Under the pieces are notes generated by a model. That model worked only from the letters and a program-made list of their open reading frames with translations. It was not told where the DNA came from and made no database searches. Position numbers and translations under genes: made by a program. From contig NZ_PVZG01000010.1 of NCBI RefSeq assembly GCF_003002065.1, positions 248,001 through 312,000 of the forward strand: a stretch of DNA of 64,000 nucleotides, given 5' to 3'. Positions 17,676 through 24,871 of the stretch are shown here, in pieces (within the stretch, counting starts at the first letter, position 1; every line of letters begins with the position of its first letter). The stretch is from Pseudosporangium ferrugineum (lineage in GTDB: Bacteria; Actinomycetota; Actinomycetes; Mycobacteriales; Micromonosporaceae).

Positions 17676-18581
17676 GTGCTCGACCCACACGGGCTCTACG
17701 AGTTGGCCGACGACCTGCCTGACCTGGACGGCGTGGTGCTCGTCCAGGCACTCACCGGGTTCGTCGACGCGGGGAGCGCCATCCAGCTCTCCCGGGAACA
17801 CCTTCTGGAGCAGTTCGAGGGACGCGTCCTGGCGACGTTCGACCTCGACCAGCTGCTCGACTACCGATCGCGCCGCCCTCCGATGATCTTCGTCGAGGAC
17901 CACTGGGAGAGCTACGAGCAGCCGAGCCTGGCGCTGCACCTGCTCAAGGATCTCACCGGCACCCCGTTCCTGCTGCTCGCCGGGCCCGAGCCCGACCTGC
18001 AATGGGAGCGCTTCATCGCGGCCGTGCGCACGCTCATCGACCGGTTCGGCGTGAGCCTGACCGTCGGCCTCAACGCCATCCCGATGGCGGTGCCGCACAC
18101 CCGCCCGGTCAGCGTCACCGCGCACGCCACCGACCGCCGCCTGCTCGGCGAGCGCGAGTCGTGGCTGCAGCGGGTGCAGGTGCCGGCCAGCGTCGGCAAC
18201 CTGCTCGAGTTCCGCCTCGGCGAGTCCGGTCACGACGCCATGGGCTACGCGGCCCACGTGCCGCACTACCTGGCCCAGGCGAGCTATCCGGCGGCTGCCG
18301 AGCTGCTCGTCGAGTCGGTCGCGAACACCACCGGCCTGGTGCTGCCCACCGCGGCGCTGCACGAGGCCGCGACCGAGATCCGCGAGGAGATCGACAAGCA
18401 GGTCGCCGACGACGAGCAGGCGGGCCGGCTGGTGACCTCCCTGGAGGCGCAGTACGACTCCTTCCTGCGGGGCCGGTCCGGCAACCTGCTCGCCGAGCCG
18501 AGCGGCGGCCTGCCGAGCGCCGAGGAACTGGGCGCCGAGCTGGAACGCTTCCTCGCCGAGCAGTCCCGCGACAACGACTGA
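17676..18581 (+). CDS. PAC2 family protein (proteasome assembly chaperone-like)
   Basis: A 301-residue protein of the PAC2 family, named after a eukaryotic proteasome assembly chaperone and common in actinobacteria. It begins VLDPHGLYELADDLPDLDG and contains VLVQALTGFVDAGSA, LATFDLDQLLDYRSRRP and GLNAIPMAVPHTRP, all typical of the family. The C-terminal 50 residues are acidic and helical. GTG 17676 is chosen because GAGGAGG stands eight bases before it; the frame is open 25 codons further up without a ribosome binding site. Its actinobacterial partner is unknown to me. It lies between two chemoreceptor genes but is probably transcribed separately. Confidence 0.88.
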   Translation: MLDPHGLYELADDLPDLDGVVLVQALTGFVDAGSAIQLSREHLLEQFEGRVLATFDLDQLLDYRSRRPPMIFVEDHWESYEQPSLALHLLKDLTGTPFLLLAGPEPDLQWERFIAAVRTLIDRFGVSLTVGLNAIPMAVPHTRPVSVTAHATDRRLLGERESWLQRVQVPASVGNLLEFRLGESGHDAMGYAAHVPHYLAQASYPAAAELLVESVANTTGLVLPTAALHEAATEIREEIDKQVADDEQAGRLVTSLEAQYDSFLRGRSGNLLAEPSGGLPSAEELGAELERFLAEQSRDND

Positions 18582-18584
18582 CGG

Positions 18585-18616
18585 ACCGGGCGGCCGGTGC
18601 ACGCCGGCCGCCCGGT
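18585..18616 (+). terminator. Stem-loop terminator after the PAC2 gene
   Basis: A perfect 13-bp stem, ACCGGGCGGCCGG (18585-18597) with CCGGCCGCCCGGT (18604-18616), six-base loop, starting four bases after the PAC2 stop. Confidence 0.7.
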
Positions 18617-18629
18617 TCCGTCAATCCGC

Positions 18630-18657
18630 CTCCTGCGGCGCCGCCGTTGCCCGATGA
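18630..18657 (+). promoter_or_regulatory. Weak candidate FliA/WhiG-type promoter
   Basis: CTCC (18630-18633), 17-base spacer and CCGATGA (18651-18657), 38 bases before the GTG of the GAF chemoreceptor. Weaker than the two elements at 13364 and 15809; reported because of the shared spacing and gene type. Confidence 0.3.
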
Positions 18658-18695
18658 TGGGTGCAGCACGGCGTGACGAGTGACAGGAGTGCCCG

Positions 18696-20237
18696 GTGGT
18701 CTCATTCCGATCGCGGGCGGCGGAGACGAATCCGCTGCGTCCGATCCCCCGCGACGTCGAGAGTCTCGAGAAGCTCATTCTGGACCTCGAGAACGTGACC
18801 GACGAGGAGACCGCCTGGCAGGTCACCGTGGACAGCACGGTCGACTCGCACAACTTCAGCTACGGCGCGGTCTGGCGGCCCACCGGCAACGGTCAGGTCG
18901 TCGTGCAGTACGAGACCGGCGCGATCGTGGACGACCTCCGGGCCGTGATCGCCGGCCGGCCGGTGCCGATGGACGCCGGCCTGGTCGGCCGCGCGGTCCG
19001 GACCCGGCAGCCCGTGTACGTCGGCTCGGTCGAGCAGTGCGGCGACTGCCTGCGCTGCCAGGCCGCCGCGGAGGCGGGCATGGAGGCGGCGGTCGTCACC
19101 CCGGTGCTGCGCGACGGAGAGGTCATCGCGGTGCTCGAGTACTACTCCGCGGAGCCGCTCTACATCGACGGGCCGCGCAGCGAGAAGTGGTCGACGATCG
19201 CCCGCATCGCCGAACGCGCCCGCTTCTCCGCCCTCGCCACCGCCGAGCTGCGCCAGGTGGCCGACGACCGGCTCGCGGTCACCGAGGTGGTCACGGCCCT
19301 GGGCCGTGCCAAGGACACGTCGTCCACGCTGCGCATCGCGCTCGACTCGGTGCGCACGGCGTTCGGGTGGGCGTACGGGTCGTACTGGGAGATCGACGAC
19401 AACGACGACCTGCTGCGCTTCAAGGTGGAGTCCGGCTCGGCCGGCGAGGAGTTCCGCAAGGTGACCCTGGCGGCCACCTTCGCCGAGGGCGTCGGCCTGT
19501 CCGGCCGCGCCTGGCGCGCCAACGATCTGGTCTTCGTGAAGGACATCGGCGAGCTGACCGACTGCGTACGCGCCCCCGCGGCGCAGCGGGCCGGCGTCCG
19601 CTCGGGCGTCTGCCTGCCGATCAGCCGGCACGGCCGGATCGTCGGCACCATGGACTTCTTCACCACCGACCGCATCGAGCTCTCCGACTCGCGCGCCTCC
19701 GCCCTGCGCAACGTGGGCCAGCTGGTGTCGCAGCGCCTCGACATCGTCCGGGGCAACGAGGTCGCCGCGGACAACGCCCGCTCGCTGCTCGACACGGTCT
19801 CCCGGCTGCGCGCGGCGAGCGACGACGCGACCCGGGTGGCCCAGGACGCGGTGGCCCGCGCCTCCGAGATGACCCAGGAGGTCGAGGCGCTGGGCCAGGC
19901 CTCGACCGCCATCGGCGACGTCATCAAGATCATCTCGTCGATCGCCGACCAGACCAACCTGCTCGCCCTCAACGCGACGATCGAGGCCGCCCGGGCCGGC
20001 GAGGTCGGCCGCGGCTTCGCGGTGGTGGCCGGCGAGGTCAAGGACCTGGCACGGGAGACCGCCGAGGCCACCCAGCGGGTGTCGGAACAGATCAACGGCA
20101 TCCAGCACAGCGCGCGTACGGTATCGAGCGGCATCATGACCACGAGCGACACGATCGGGCAGATGGACGCGGTGCAGGCCCGGATGAACGAGGTCCTCGA
20201 GGAGCAGGCCCGGATGGCGTCGGCCCTACAGTCCTGA
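18696..20237 (+). CDS. Soluble chemoreceptor with two GAF domains and a CxxCxxC motif
   Basis: A 513-residue cytoplasmic chemoreceptor without membrane helices or HAMP. Two GAF-like domains (about residues 35-185 and 205-355) precede a short signalling domain with tip ADQTNLLALNATIEAARAGE and GRGFAVVAGEVKDLA. The first GAF domain carries Cys115, Cys118 and Cys121 (CGDCLRC), a spacing that could bind metal, an iron-sulfur cluster or act as a redox switch. The second GAF has isolated cysteines only. Only about 75 residues lie on each side of the hairpin tip, so the coiled coil is short. GTG 18696 has AGGAG six bases upstream. It would feed an internal signal into the CheA/CheW array. Confidence 0.92.
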   Translation: MVSFRSRAAETNPLRPIPRDVESLEKLILDLENVTDEETAWQVTVDSTVDSHNFSYGAVWRPTGNGQVVVQYETGAIVDDLRAVIAGRPVPMDAGLVGRAVRTRQPVYVGSVEQCGDCLRCQAAAEAGMEAAVVTPVLRDGEVIAVLEYYSAEPLYIDGPRSEKWSTIARIAERARFSALATAELRQVADDRLAVTEVVTALGRAKDTSSTLRIALDSVRTAFGWAYGSYWEIDDNDDLLRFKVESGSAGEEFRKVTLAATFAEGVGLSGRAWRANDLVFVKDIGELTDCVRAPAAQRAGVRSGVCLPISRHGRIVGTMDFFTTDRIELSDSRASALRNVGQLVSQRLDIVRGNEVAADNARSLLDTVSRLRAASDDATRVAQDAVARASEMTQEVEALGQASTAIGDVIKIISSIADQTNLLALNATIEAARAGEVGRGFAVVAGEVKDLARETAEATQRVSEQINGIQHSARTVSSGIMTTSDTIGQMDAVQARMNEVLEEQARMASALQS

Positions 20238-20243
20238 CAGCCC

Positions 20244-21026
20244 TCAGGTCAGCGGCAGCCAGTCCAGGACCGAGCGGATCTGGGTGTCCCAGTAGCCCCA
20301 CTCGTGGTCACCGGGGCCGAACCCGGCGTCGACGTCGACGCCGTGCCGGCGGCAGGCGGCCACGAAGCGCTCGTTCTGCGCCAGCAGGTGATCCTCGGTG
20401 CCGCACCGCAGGAACAGCCGGGGCAGCACGCGCTTCTCCTCCGGAGACTTGTGCTCCACCAGGTGCACCAGGTCGTCCCCGGTGCCGGCGACCGGGCGGT
20501 CGCCGAAGACGCGGGCCACCAGCTCGGTGATGTGCGGCCGCTTGTCCCACTCGTAGAGGTGGGCCAGGTCGACGGCCCCGGACAGGCTGGCCGCGGCGGC
20601 GAACCGCTCCGGCTGCCGCAGGGCCAGCTTGAGCGCGCCGTACCCGCCCATCGACAACCCGGCGACGAAGGTGTCCTCCCGCCGGGTCGAGACCCGGAAG
20701 AACGACGAGACGAGTTCGGGCAGCTCCGCCGAGACGTACGTCCAGAACTTGTGGCCGTACCGCTCGTCGGCGTAGAAGCTGCGATGCACCTGCGGCATGA
20801 CCACGGCGATCCCCTTGGCCGCGGCGTAGCGCTCGATGGAGGTGTAGCGCGTCCACGCGGTGTCGTCGTCGCTCAGCCCGTGCAGCAGATACAGCACGGG
20901 CGGCGCGGCGTCGGTGGCCTGCCCCGCGAGGCCGATCTGGGTGGCCGCCCGCTGCGGCAGCAGCACGGTCATCGAGGTGCCGAGCGCGAGAGCCTCGGAG
21001 AAGAAGTCGCAGCGGATCAGGGCCAT
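20244..21026 (-). CDS. Esterase D/FrmB-like alpha/beta hydrolase
   Basis: A 260-residue serine esterase of the putative-esterase (esterase D, antigen 85-like) fold. The nucleophile elbow is VAGLSMGGYGAL, the acid is probably in CGTEDHLL and the histidine in GPGDHEWGYW. LYLLHGLSDDDTAW supplies the oxyanion region. No signal peptide is seen, so it is cytoplasmic. Substrates may be short acyl esters or S-formylglutathione-like thioesters; not decided by sequence. The open frame extends far upstream into the next gene on the other strand, but ATG 21026 (MALIRCDFFSEAL) fits the family start. It converges with the chemoreceptor gene with six bases between stops. Confidence 0.9.
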   Translation of the reverse strand: MALIRCDFFSEALALGTSMTVLLPQRAATQIGLAGQATDAAPPVLYLLHGLSDDDTAWTRYTSIERYAAAKGIAVVMPQVHRSFYADERYGHKFWTYVSAELPELVSSFFRVSTRREDTFVAGLSMGGYGALKLALRQPERFAAAASLSGAVDLAHLYEWDKRPHITELVARVFGDRPVAGTGDDLVHLVEHKSPEEKRVLPRLFLRCGTEDHLLAQNERFVAACRRHGVDVDAGFGPGDHEWGYWDTQIRSVLDWLPLT

Positions 21027-21082
21027 GCCCCGAGTATCACCCGGCCGCCGATCACCGAGGCCCACGACCCGCGGCCGGGCAC

Positions 21083-21088
21083 TACACT
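21083..21088 (+). promoter_or_regulatory. Candidate -10 box of a leaderless transcript
   Basis: TACACT lies seven bases before the GTG at 21096 and no Shine-Dalgarno sequence precedes that start, so transcription may begin at the start codon. No -35 box is evident. Confidence 0.35.
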
Positions 21089-21095
21089 GCCGCGC

Positions 21096-22205
21096 GTGGC
21101 AGAGACGCACGCCGATGGGCGAGAGCACACTGTGGACACTCACGACGGGCAGCCGATAGGCCCGGTGACCGCGCTGGCCGCCGGCCGCTGGGCGGGGCGG
21201 CCGGTGTTCGCCTCCGGCGGCGCCGACGGGGCGGTGCGCTTCTGGGACACGGCCACGCGGCAGCCCGCCGGGCCGGCCCTGACCGCGCACACGGGCGAGG
21301 TCGATTTCGTGGCCTTCGCCGGGCCGGACCGCGACCTCCTCGTCACCGGCGGCGACGACGAGGTGCTGCGCTGGAGCCCGGGCGACGGCGCCCCGCACGC
21401 CGAACCCGTCGTCCGGTCCGGCTCCGTCATAGCGTACGGAATGACCGAGCTGGACGGCTCCGCGGTGGTGAGCGTCGGCACCCGCGACGGCTGGGTGCGG
21501 CTGTACGACGTCGCCACCGGCTCGCCGCGCGGCGAGCTGTACGCCGGCCAGGACGTCCACCTGCTGGAGGGCGCCGACATCGGCGTGCTGGACGGCCGCC
21601 TCGTCGCGCTGACCGTGGTGCACGACCGGGCCGTACCCACCAGCGCCATGCTGCCGATCGCGACGGTGTGGGACGTGGCGTCCGGCAAGCCGCTGCACGA
21701 CGAGCCGTGGCGGGTGCCGGAGGAGACCGCGACCGCCTGCCGGCTCGTGACCGTGGACGGGAGGCTCATCGCGGTGACGGGGATCGACACCACCGCGCAG
21801 TACGACGTGGAGGACGAGGACGACTTCCCGTACCAGAGCGAGTTCTTCTACGAGACCGTCCTGCACTTCCGGCTGGCCGACGTGGCGCGGGACGAGGAAC
21901 TGAACTACTGCACCGTCGGGGCGCCCGGGCACGCGACGGTCGCCCGCTCCGCCCGCGGGCCGGTCGTGCTGGTCGCGCTGGACTCGTCGGAGGTGGTCGC
22001 CCTCGACCCGCACCTCGGCGACAAGCCCGGCGAGTCACCGGAGTTCTGCTACACCTGGCACGGCGCGCCGGTCACCGGCGTCGCAACCGCCGAGGTGAAC
22101 GGCCGGACGATCGTCGCCTCCGGCGATCGGGGCGGCAGCCTGCGCTTCTGGGACCTGGACGCGCCCGACCCGGACCGGACCCACACCATGCTCCACCAGT
22201 ACTGA
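21096..22205 (+). CDS. WD40-like beta-propeller protein
   Basis: A 369-residue protein with repeated blades ending in motifs such as GADGAVRFWDTAT, GGDDEVLRWSPGD, TRDGWVRLYDVAT and GDRGGSLRFWDLD. It has no signal peptide, so it is a cytoplasmic propeller, probably a protein-interaction scaffold. An acidic stretch (DVEDEDDF) interrupts the middle. GTG 21096 is assigned because translation upstream overlaps the divergent esterase gene and loses propeller character; the start has no ribosome binding site. Stand-alone propellers of this kind occur often in Micromonosporaceae and Streptomyces, with no assigned function. Confidence 0.85.
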   Translation: MAETHADGREHTVDTHDGQPIGPVTALAAGRWAGRPVFASGGADGAVRFWDTATRQPAGPALTAHTGEVDFVAFAGPDRDLLVTGGDDEVLRWSPGDGAPHAEPVVRSGSVIAYGMTELDGSAVVSVGTRDGWVRLYDVATGSPRGELYAGQDVHLLEGADIGVLDGRLVALTVVHDRAVPTSAMLPIATVWDVASGKPLHDEPWRVPEETATACRLVTVDGRLIAVTGIDTTAQYDVEDEDDFPYQSEFFYETVLHFRLADVARDEELNYCTVGAPGHATVARSARGPVVLVALDSSEVVALDPHLGDKPGESPEFCYTWHGAPVTGVATAEVNGRTIVASGDRGGSLRFWDLDAPDPDRTHTMLHQY

Positions 22206-22276
22206 GGCCGCACCGGTCCGCGCGCCTGCCCACCCCGGCGGATTTTGCTGCATGCTGATCCTGGATGCTCCGGCGG

Positions 22277-22795
22277 TCAGCCGACGACGGGGCTGCGGCG
22301 TTCGATGAGGGTGACGTCGCGCCAGACGCCGTGATGCCGGCCGACCCGCCGGCGGGTGCCGACGGTGCGGAAGCCGCAGGCGGCGTGCAGGGCCAGGCTG
22401 GCGGTGTTCTCGGGAAAGACCCCGGACTGGATGGTCCAGATCCCGGCGGCCTCGGTGGCGGCGATCAGCTCGGTGAGCAGGATCCGGCCGACGCCGCGAC
22501 CGCGGGCGCCGGGGTGGACATAGACGGAGTGCTCGACGACGCCGGCATAGACGCACCGGTCCGAGACGGCGCTGCACGCGATCCAGCCGAGCACCGCGCC
22601 GTCGCCGTCGAGGGCGACGAAGCGGTGCGCCGGAAGCCTGGAGGCGGTGAACCGGGCCCAGTCGGGTGGTTCGGTCTCGAAGGTGGCGTTGCCGGTGGCG
22701 ATGCCGTGCCGGTAGATCTCCAGGACCTGCTCGGCGTGCTCGTCGCCCATCGCGGCGACGACGACCTCGGCGCCGGCGCGGCGGGCCGGGTTCAC
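22277..22795 (-). CDS. GNAT N-acetyltransferase, phosphinothricin/arsinothricin type (ArsN-like)
   Basis: A 172-residue GNAT enzyme. GNATFETEPPDWARF near the N-terminus and VEHSVYVHPGARGRGVGRILL (acetyl-CoA loop RGRGVG) match the phosphinothricin acetyltransferase family, as does VFPENTASLALHAACGF. Members acetylate glutamate analogues such as phosphinothricin. The related ArsN enzymes acetylate arsinothricin, the arsenic analogue. The GTG start overlaps the stop of an arsR gene by four bases, so the pair is one operon and the arsenic-linked function is favoured. Acetylation of methionine sulfoximine or phosphinothricin remains possible. Confidence 0.85.
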   Translation of the reverse strand: MNPARRAGAEVVVAAMGDEHAEQVLEIYRHGIATGNATFETEPPDWARFTASRLPAHRFVALDGDGAVLGWIACSAVSDRCVYAGVVEHSVYVHPGARGRGVGRILLTELIAATEAAGIWTIQSGVFPENTASLALHAACGFRTVGTRRRVGRHHGVWRDVTLIERRSPVVG

Positions 22796-23166
22796 GCGTC
22801 GGCCGTGGCGGTCATGGCGGACGCGTCGAGCAGTCGCGACAGCGCGGCCAGGGCGGACGGGACGACCCGGTAGTAGACCCAGGACGCACGCCGTTCACCG
22901 GTGATCAGGCAGGCGTCGCGCAGCACCTTGAGGTGGAGCGAGATGGTCGGCGCGGTCTGGGTGAACGCGTCGAGCAGGTCGCAGACACAGACCTCGGCGC
23001 CGGCGCGGGCGGCGATCATCGACAGCAGCCGGAGCCGGACGGGGTCGCTGAGCGCCTTGAAGGTCCGGGCGAACGCGACGGCATCGGGCTCGCTGACCGG
23101 CTCGGCGACCATCGGCGCATCGCAGCAGCCCTCGCCCGGGATCACCCGCACCTCTGGATTCGACAC
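22792..23166 (-). CDS. ArsR-family arsenic-type repressor
   Basis: A 124-residue winged-helix regulator. FKALSDPVRLRLLSMI and the recognition helix region TAPTISLHLKVLRDACLI are typical of ArsR/SmtB. Two possible arsenic sites are present: an N-terminal Cys14-Cys15 pair, as in the Corynebacterium type, and Cys60 and Cys62 in EVCVCDL, as in the E. coli type. It should repress this two-gene operon and release DNA on binding trivalent arsenic. GTG 23166 is chosen because the family length then fits; the start lies inside a dyad that could be its own operator. The frame stays open upstream but leaves the family. Confidence 0.9.
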   Translation of the reverse strand: MSNPEVRVIPGEGCCDAPMVAEPVSEPDAVAFARTFKALSDPVRLRLLSMIAARAGAEVCVCDLLDAFTQTAPTISLHLKVLRDACLITGERRASWVYYRVVPSALAALSRLLDASAMTATADA

Positions 23167-23191
23167 CGGCCGAGTTTGACACCGGTCGAAT
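23158..23191 (-). promoter_or_regulatory. Candidate ArsR operator over the arsR start codon
   Basis: Inverted arms ATTCGAC (23158-23164) and GTCGAAT (23185-23191) enclose two direct copies of GACACCGG. The GTG start of arsR lies inside, so a repressor bound here would block its own transcription. Confidence 0.5.
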
Positions 23192-23345
23192 CCGACGGCA
23201 AGCCGCGGATCGGATGGGCGTCTGGTCAGGTTGCGGGTCGCCGACGGGGAGCCGGGCCGGCGATCCCGGAAGCCGAGGTGGTGCGATCCGATTTGGGAGT
23301 GCTTCACGTCCTCCCCAGCCGGTTGGGAATGTCGTACCCGTCGAT

Positions 23346-23351
23346 TAGTAT
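23346..23351 (+). promoter_or_regulatory. Possible -10 box for the unknown gene at 23392
   Basis: TAGTAT stands in the only AT-rich patch between arsR and this gene, 40 bases before the start codon. No good -35 is visible. Confidence 0.3.
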
Positions 23352-23391
23352 GTGTGTACGAAAACAGCCTCTGAGCTGCGGGGAGATCAAC

Positions 23392-24051
23392 GTGACCACG
23401 CCTGTTTTGTCCGGTTCGGTGCCGACCGTGCCGCCGTACGCGACGATGCTCGGCTTCACGCGCTACGTGGCGCGCACAGGCCCGGCGAAAGCGACGTTCG
23501 TGGGCGGCCTGCGCCGTCAGCGCGAGCGCCGCACCGGCTTCAACCCCCACGGCCAACTCGTCAAGGCCCTCAAGGCGGACATCGCCTTCCGCACCGGGGG
23601 CAGCTACCTGACCGGCGTCATCGACCTGGTGAAGCCGCGCTGGAAGCCGCTCTACGAGGCGGTCAGCGCCGGCGCCCTGACCTACCTGCACTCCCTCGGC
23701 GACCCCGAGACCGTGAGCCTCGCCCAGACCCGCGAGGCCCTCGCCTCGGTCGGCCCCCTGGCAGTCAAGATCAACCCCCACTTCGGCCTCCGGTACGCCG
23801 ACAACCGCCGCGAAGCGGTCCGCCTCCACTTCGACGAGGAACCCCCCACCCCGGAAGCCCTGACCGCCACCCTCCACCTGATGGCCCGCCACATGGACCA
23901 GATCCTCCCCCACGCGGAACCCACCCTCGTCGACCTCCGCCGAGGCACCACCCACCGCCTCGACCCAGCCGCAAAAACCCACGACGTGGAACGCTGGCTG
24001 GCCGGCGAAGCAGCAGCCTTCACCGCAATGTGGACAGCCACAGCAGCCTGA
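23392..24051 (+). CDS. Conserved-looking protein of unknown function
   Basis: A 219-residue protein I do not recognise. It has no signal peptide or membrane helix. The first half is basic (GLRRQRERRTGFNPHGQLVKALKADIAF, given in part), and the second half is rich in charged residues with DPAAKTHDVERWLAGEAAAF near the end. GTG 23392 has GGGGAG six bases upstream, and an AT-rich stretch with TAGTAT (23346-23351) lies 40 bases further up as a possible -10. It is divergent from arsR, sharing 225 bases of upstream DNA. Codon usage becomes extremely C-rich at third positions in the last third. Function not assigned. Confidence 0.7.
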   Translation: MTTPVLSGSVPTVPPYATMLGFTRYVARTGPAKATFVGGLRRQRERRTGFNPHGQLVKALKADIAFRTGGSYLTGVIDLVKPRWKPLYEAVSAGALTYLHSLGDPETVSLAQTREALASVGPLAVKINPHFGLRYADNRREAVRLHFDEEPPTPEALTATLHLMARHMDQILPHAEPTLVDLRRGTTHRLDPAAKTHDVERWLAGEAAAFTAMWTATAA

Positions 24052-24098
24052 CCCCCAGCCCGCCCCGGCAGCCTGACCCCTCGCCCCGCCCCGGCCCT

Positions 24099-24152
24099 CA
24101 CCGCCGGGGCGGGCCACACCGCCGGGGCGGGCCACACCGCCGGGGCGGGCCA
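24099..24152. repeat. 18-nt tandem repeat, three perfect copies
   Basis: The unit CACCGCCGGGGCGGGCCA occurs at 24099, 24117 and 24135 without change. Each unit contains a small GC palindrome (CCGCC/GGCGG), so the transcript could fold. Confidence 0.9.
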
Positions 24153-24280
24153 CACCCCGCCGACGGCCCACCACCCGGAACCACCGCCCACCGCATCGCC
24201 GCACGCCTTCTGCTCACCGCCCACCCGCGCCCAATCCCGCCCCGCGGGCAATCCCGCTTCCGGCTCACGCTGACAGCCGG

Positions 24281-24480
24281 AGCACCGCGCCACGCAAGCG
24301 CACCGCATCCCGCTCACCGCCCCCGAGCGATCCCGCCCCCGGCTCACCACTAACGACCAGAGCACCGCGCCACGCAGGCACGCCGCATCCCGCTCACCGC
24401 CCCCGGAACGGCTCCGCTCACCGCTGTCGGCAGCCGGAGCACCGCGCCACGCGGGCACACCGCGTACCGCTCGCCGCTCG
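24281..24480. repeat. About 80-nt imperfect direct repeats, three copies
   Basis: Copies beginning AGCACCGCGCCACGC lie at 24281, 24361 and 24438, each continuing into a CCGC(A/G)T(C/A)CCGCTC-type segment. Copies 1 and 2 are the closest; copy 3 is shorter and more changed. Confidence 0.75.
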
Positions 24481-24574
24481 CCGCTGAGCAGGCGACAGTC
24501 GGCCGACCGCCCGAGATCGCACGGGCGCTCCACCTCACCATCGCGGCCGGCCGGCCGGCCGGGCAGGCGGGGCG

Positions 24575-24640
24575 AGCCGCGCGCCCCGACCCGGCCAGCC
24601 GCACGCCCCGACCCGGCCAGCCGCGCGCCCCGACCCGGAC
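24575..24640. repeat. 22-nt tandem repeat, three copies
   Basis: Units of AGCCGC(G/A)CGCCCCGACCCGG plus two bases at 24575, 24597 and 24619, differing by one or two bases. It follows a run of four GGCC units. Confidence 0.85.
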
Positions 24641-24871
24641 ACCGGGCGGGGAGCACCGGACGAGCACGTTGCGGCCGGTTTCCGGGCTCGCGGCGCGCCG
24701 ACTTTCGGGTTGTTATCGGGGGTTTCGGGTGGTCTTCGGCGACGGGGTGGGGGCGCTTTGCCCGAACGGCTCGGAAATCTTCTGGTTTCGGAGTGGGAAG
24801 TTCTTAGGTGCAGCGCGGTTGCGACGATGCTTCGGAGGTAAGCGGGGGCTAGACGTCGGGGGGCGTAGGTC

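Larger units (their letters stand above)
24052..24871. other. 820-base repetitive region without a convincing gene
   Basis: No reading frame here looks like a protein by start, ribosome site or composition. It holds three separate repeat blocks: an 18-nt triplicate, three 80-nt imperfect direct repeats and a 22-nt triplicate, all very GC-rich. The last 200 bases are lower in GC and T-rich, and probably carry the promoter of the gene at 24872. Confidence 0.6.

Noticed and set aside
13205..17722. A 1505-codon plus-strand frame across the GGDEF-EAL and chemoreceptor genes
   Set aside because: Out of frame with both genes, extremely rich in Arg, Gly and Pro, and without any domain. It is a GC artefact.
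24099..24640. Repeat blocks as a possible CRISPR array
   Set aside because: The units are directly adjacent or 80 bases apart, there are no unique spacers of even length and no cas genes nearby.
23682..24656. A minus-strand frame of 324 codons over the repeat region
   Set aside because: No ribosome site, strongly biased composition, and it overlaps the better-supported gene at 23392.
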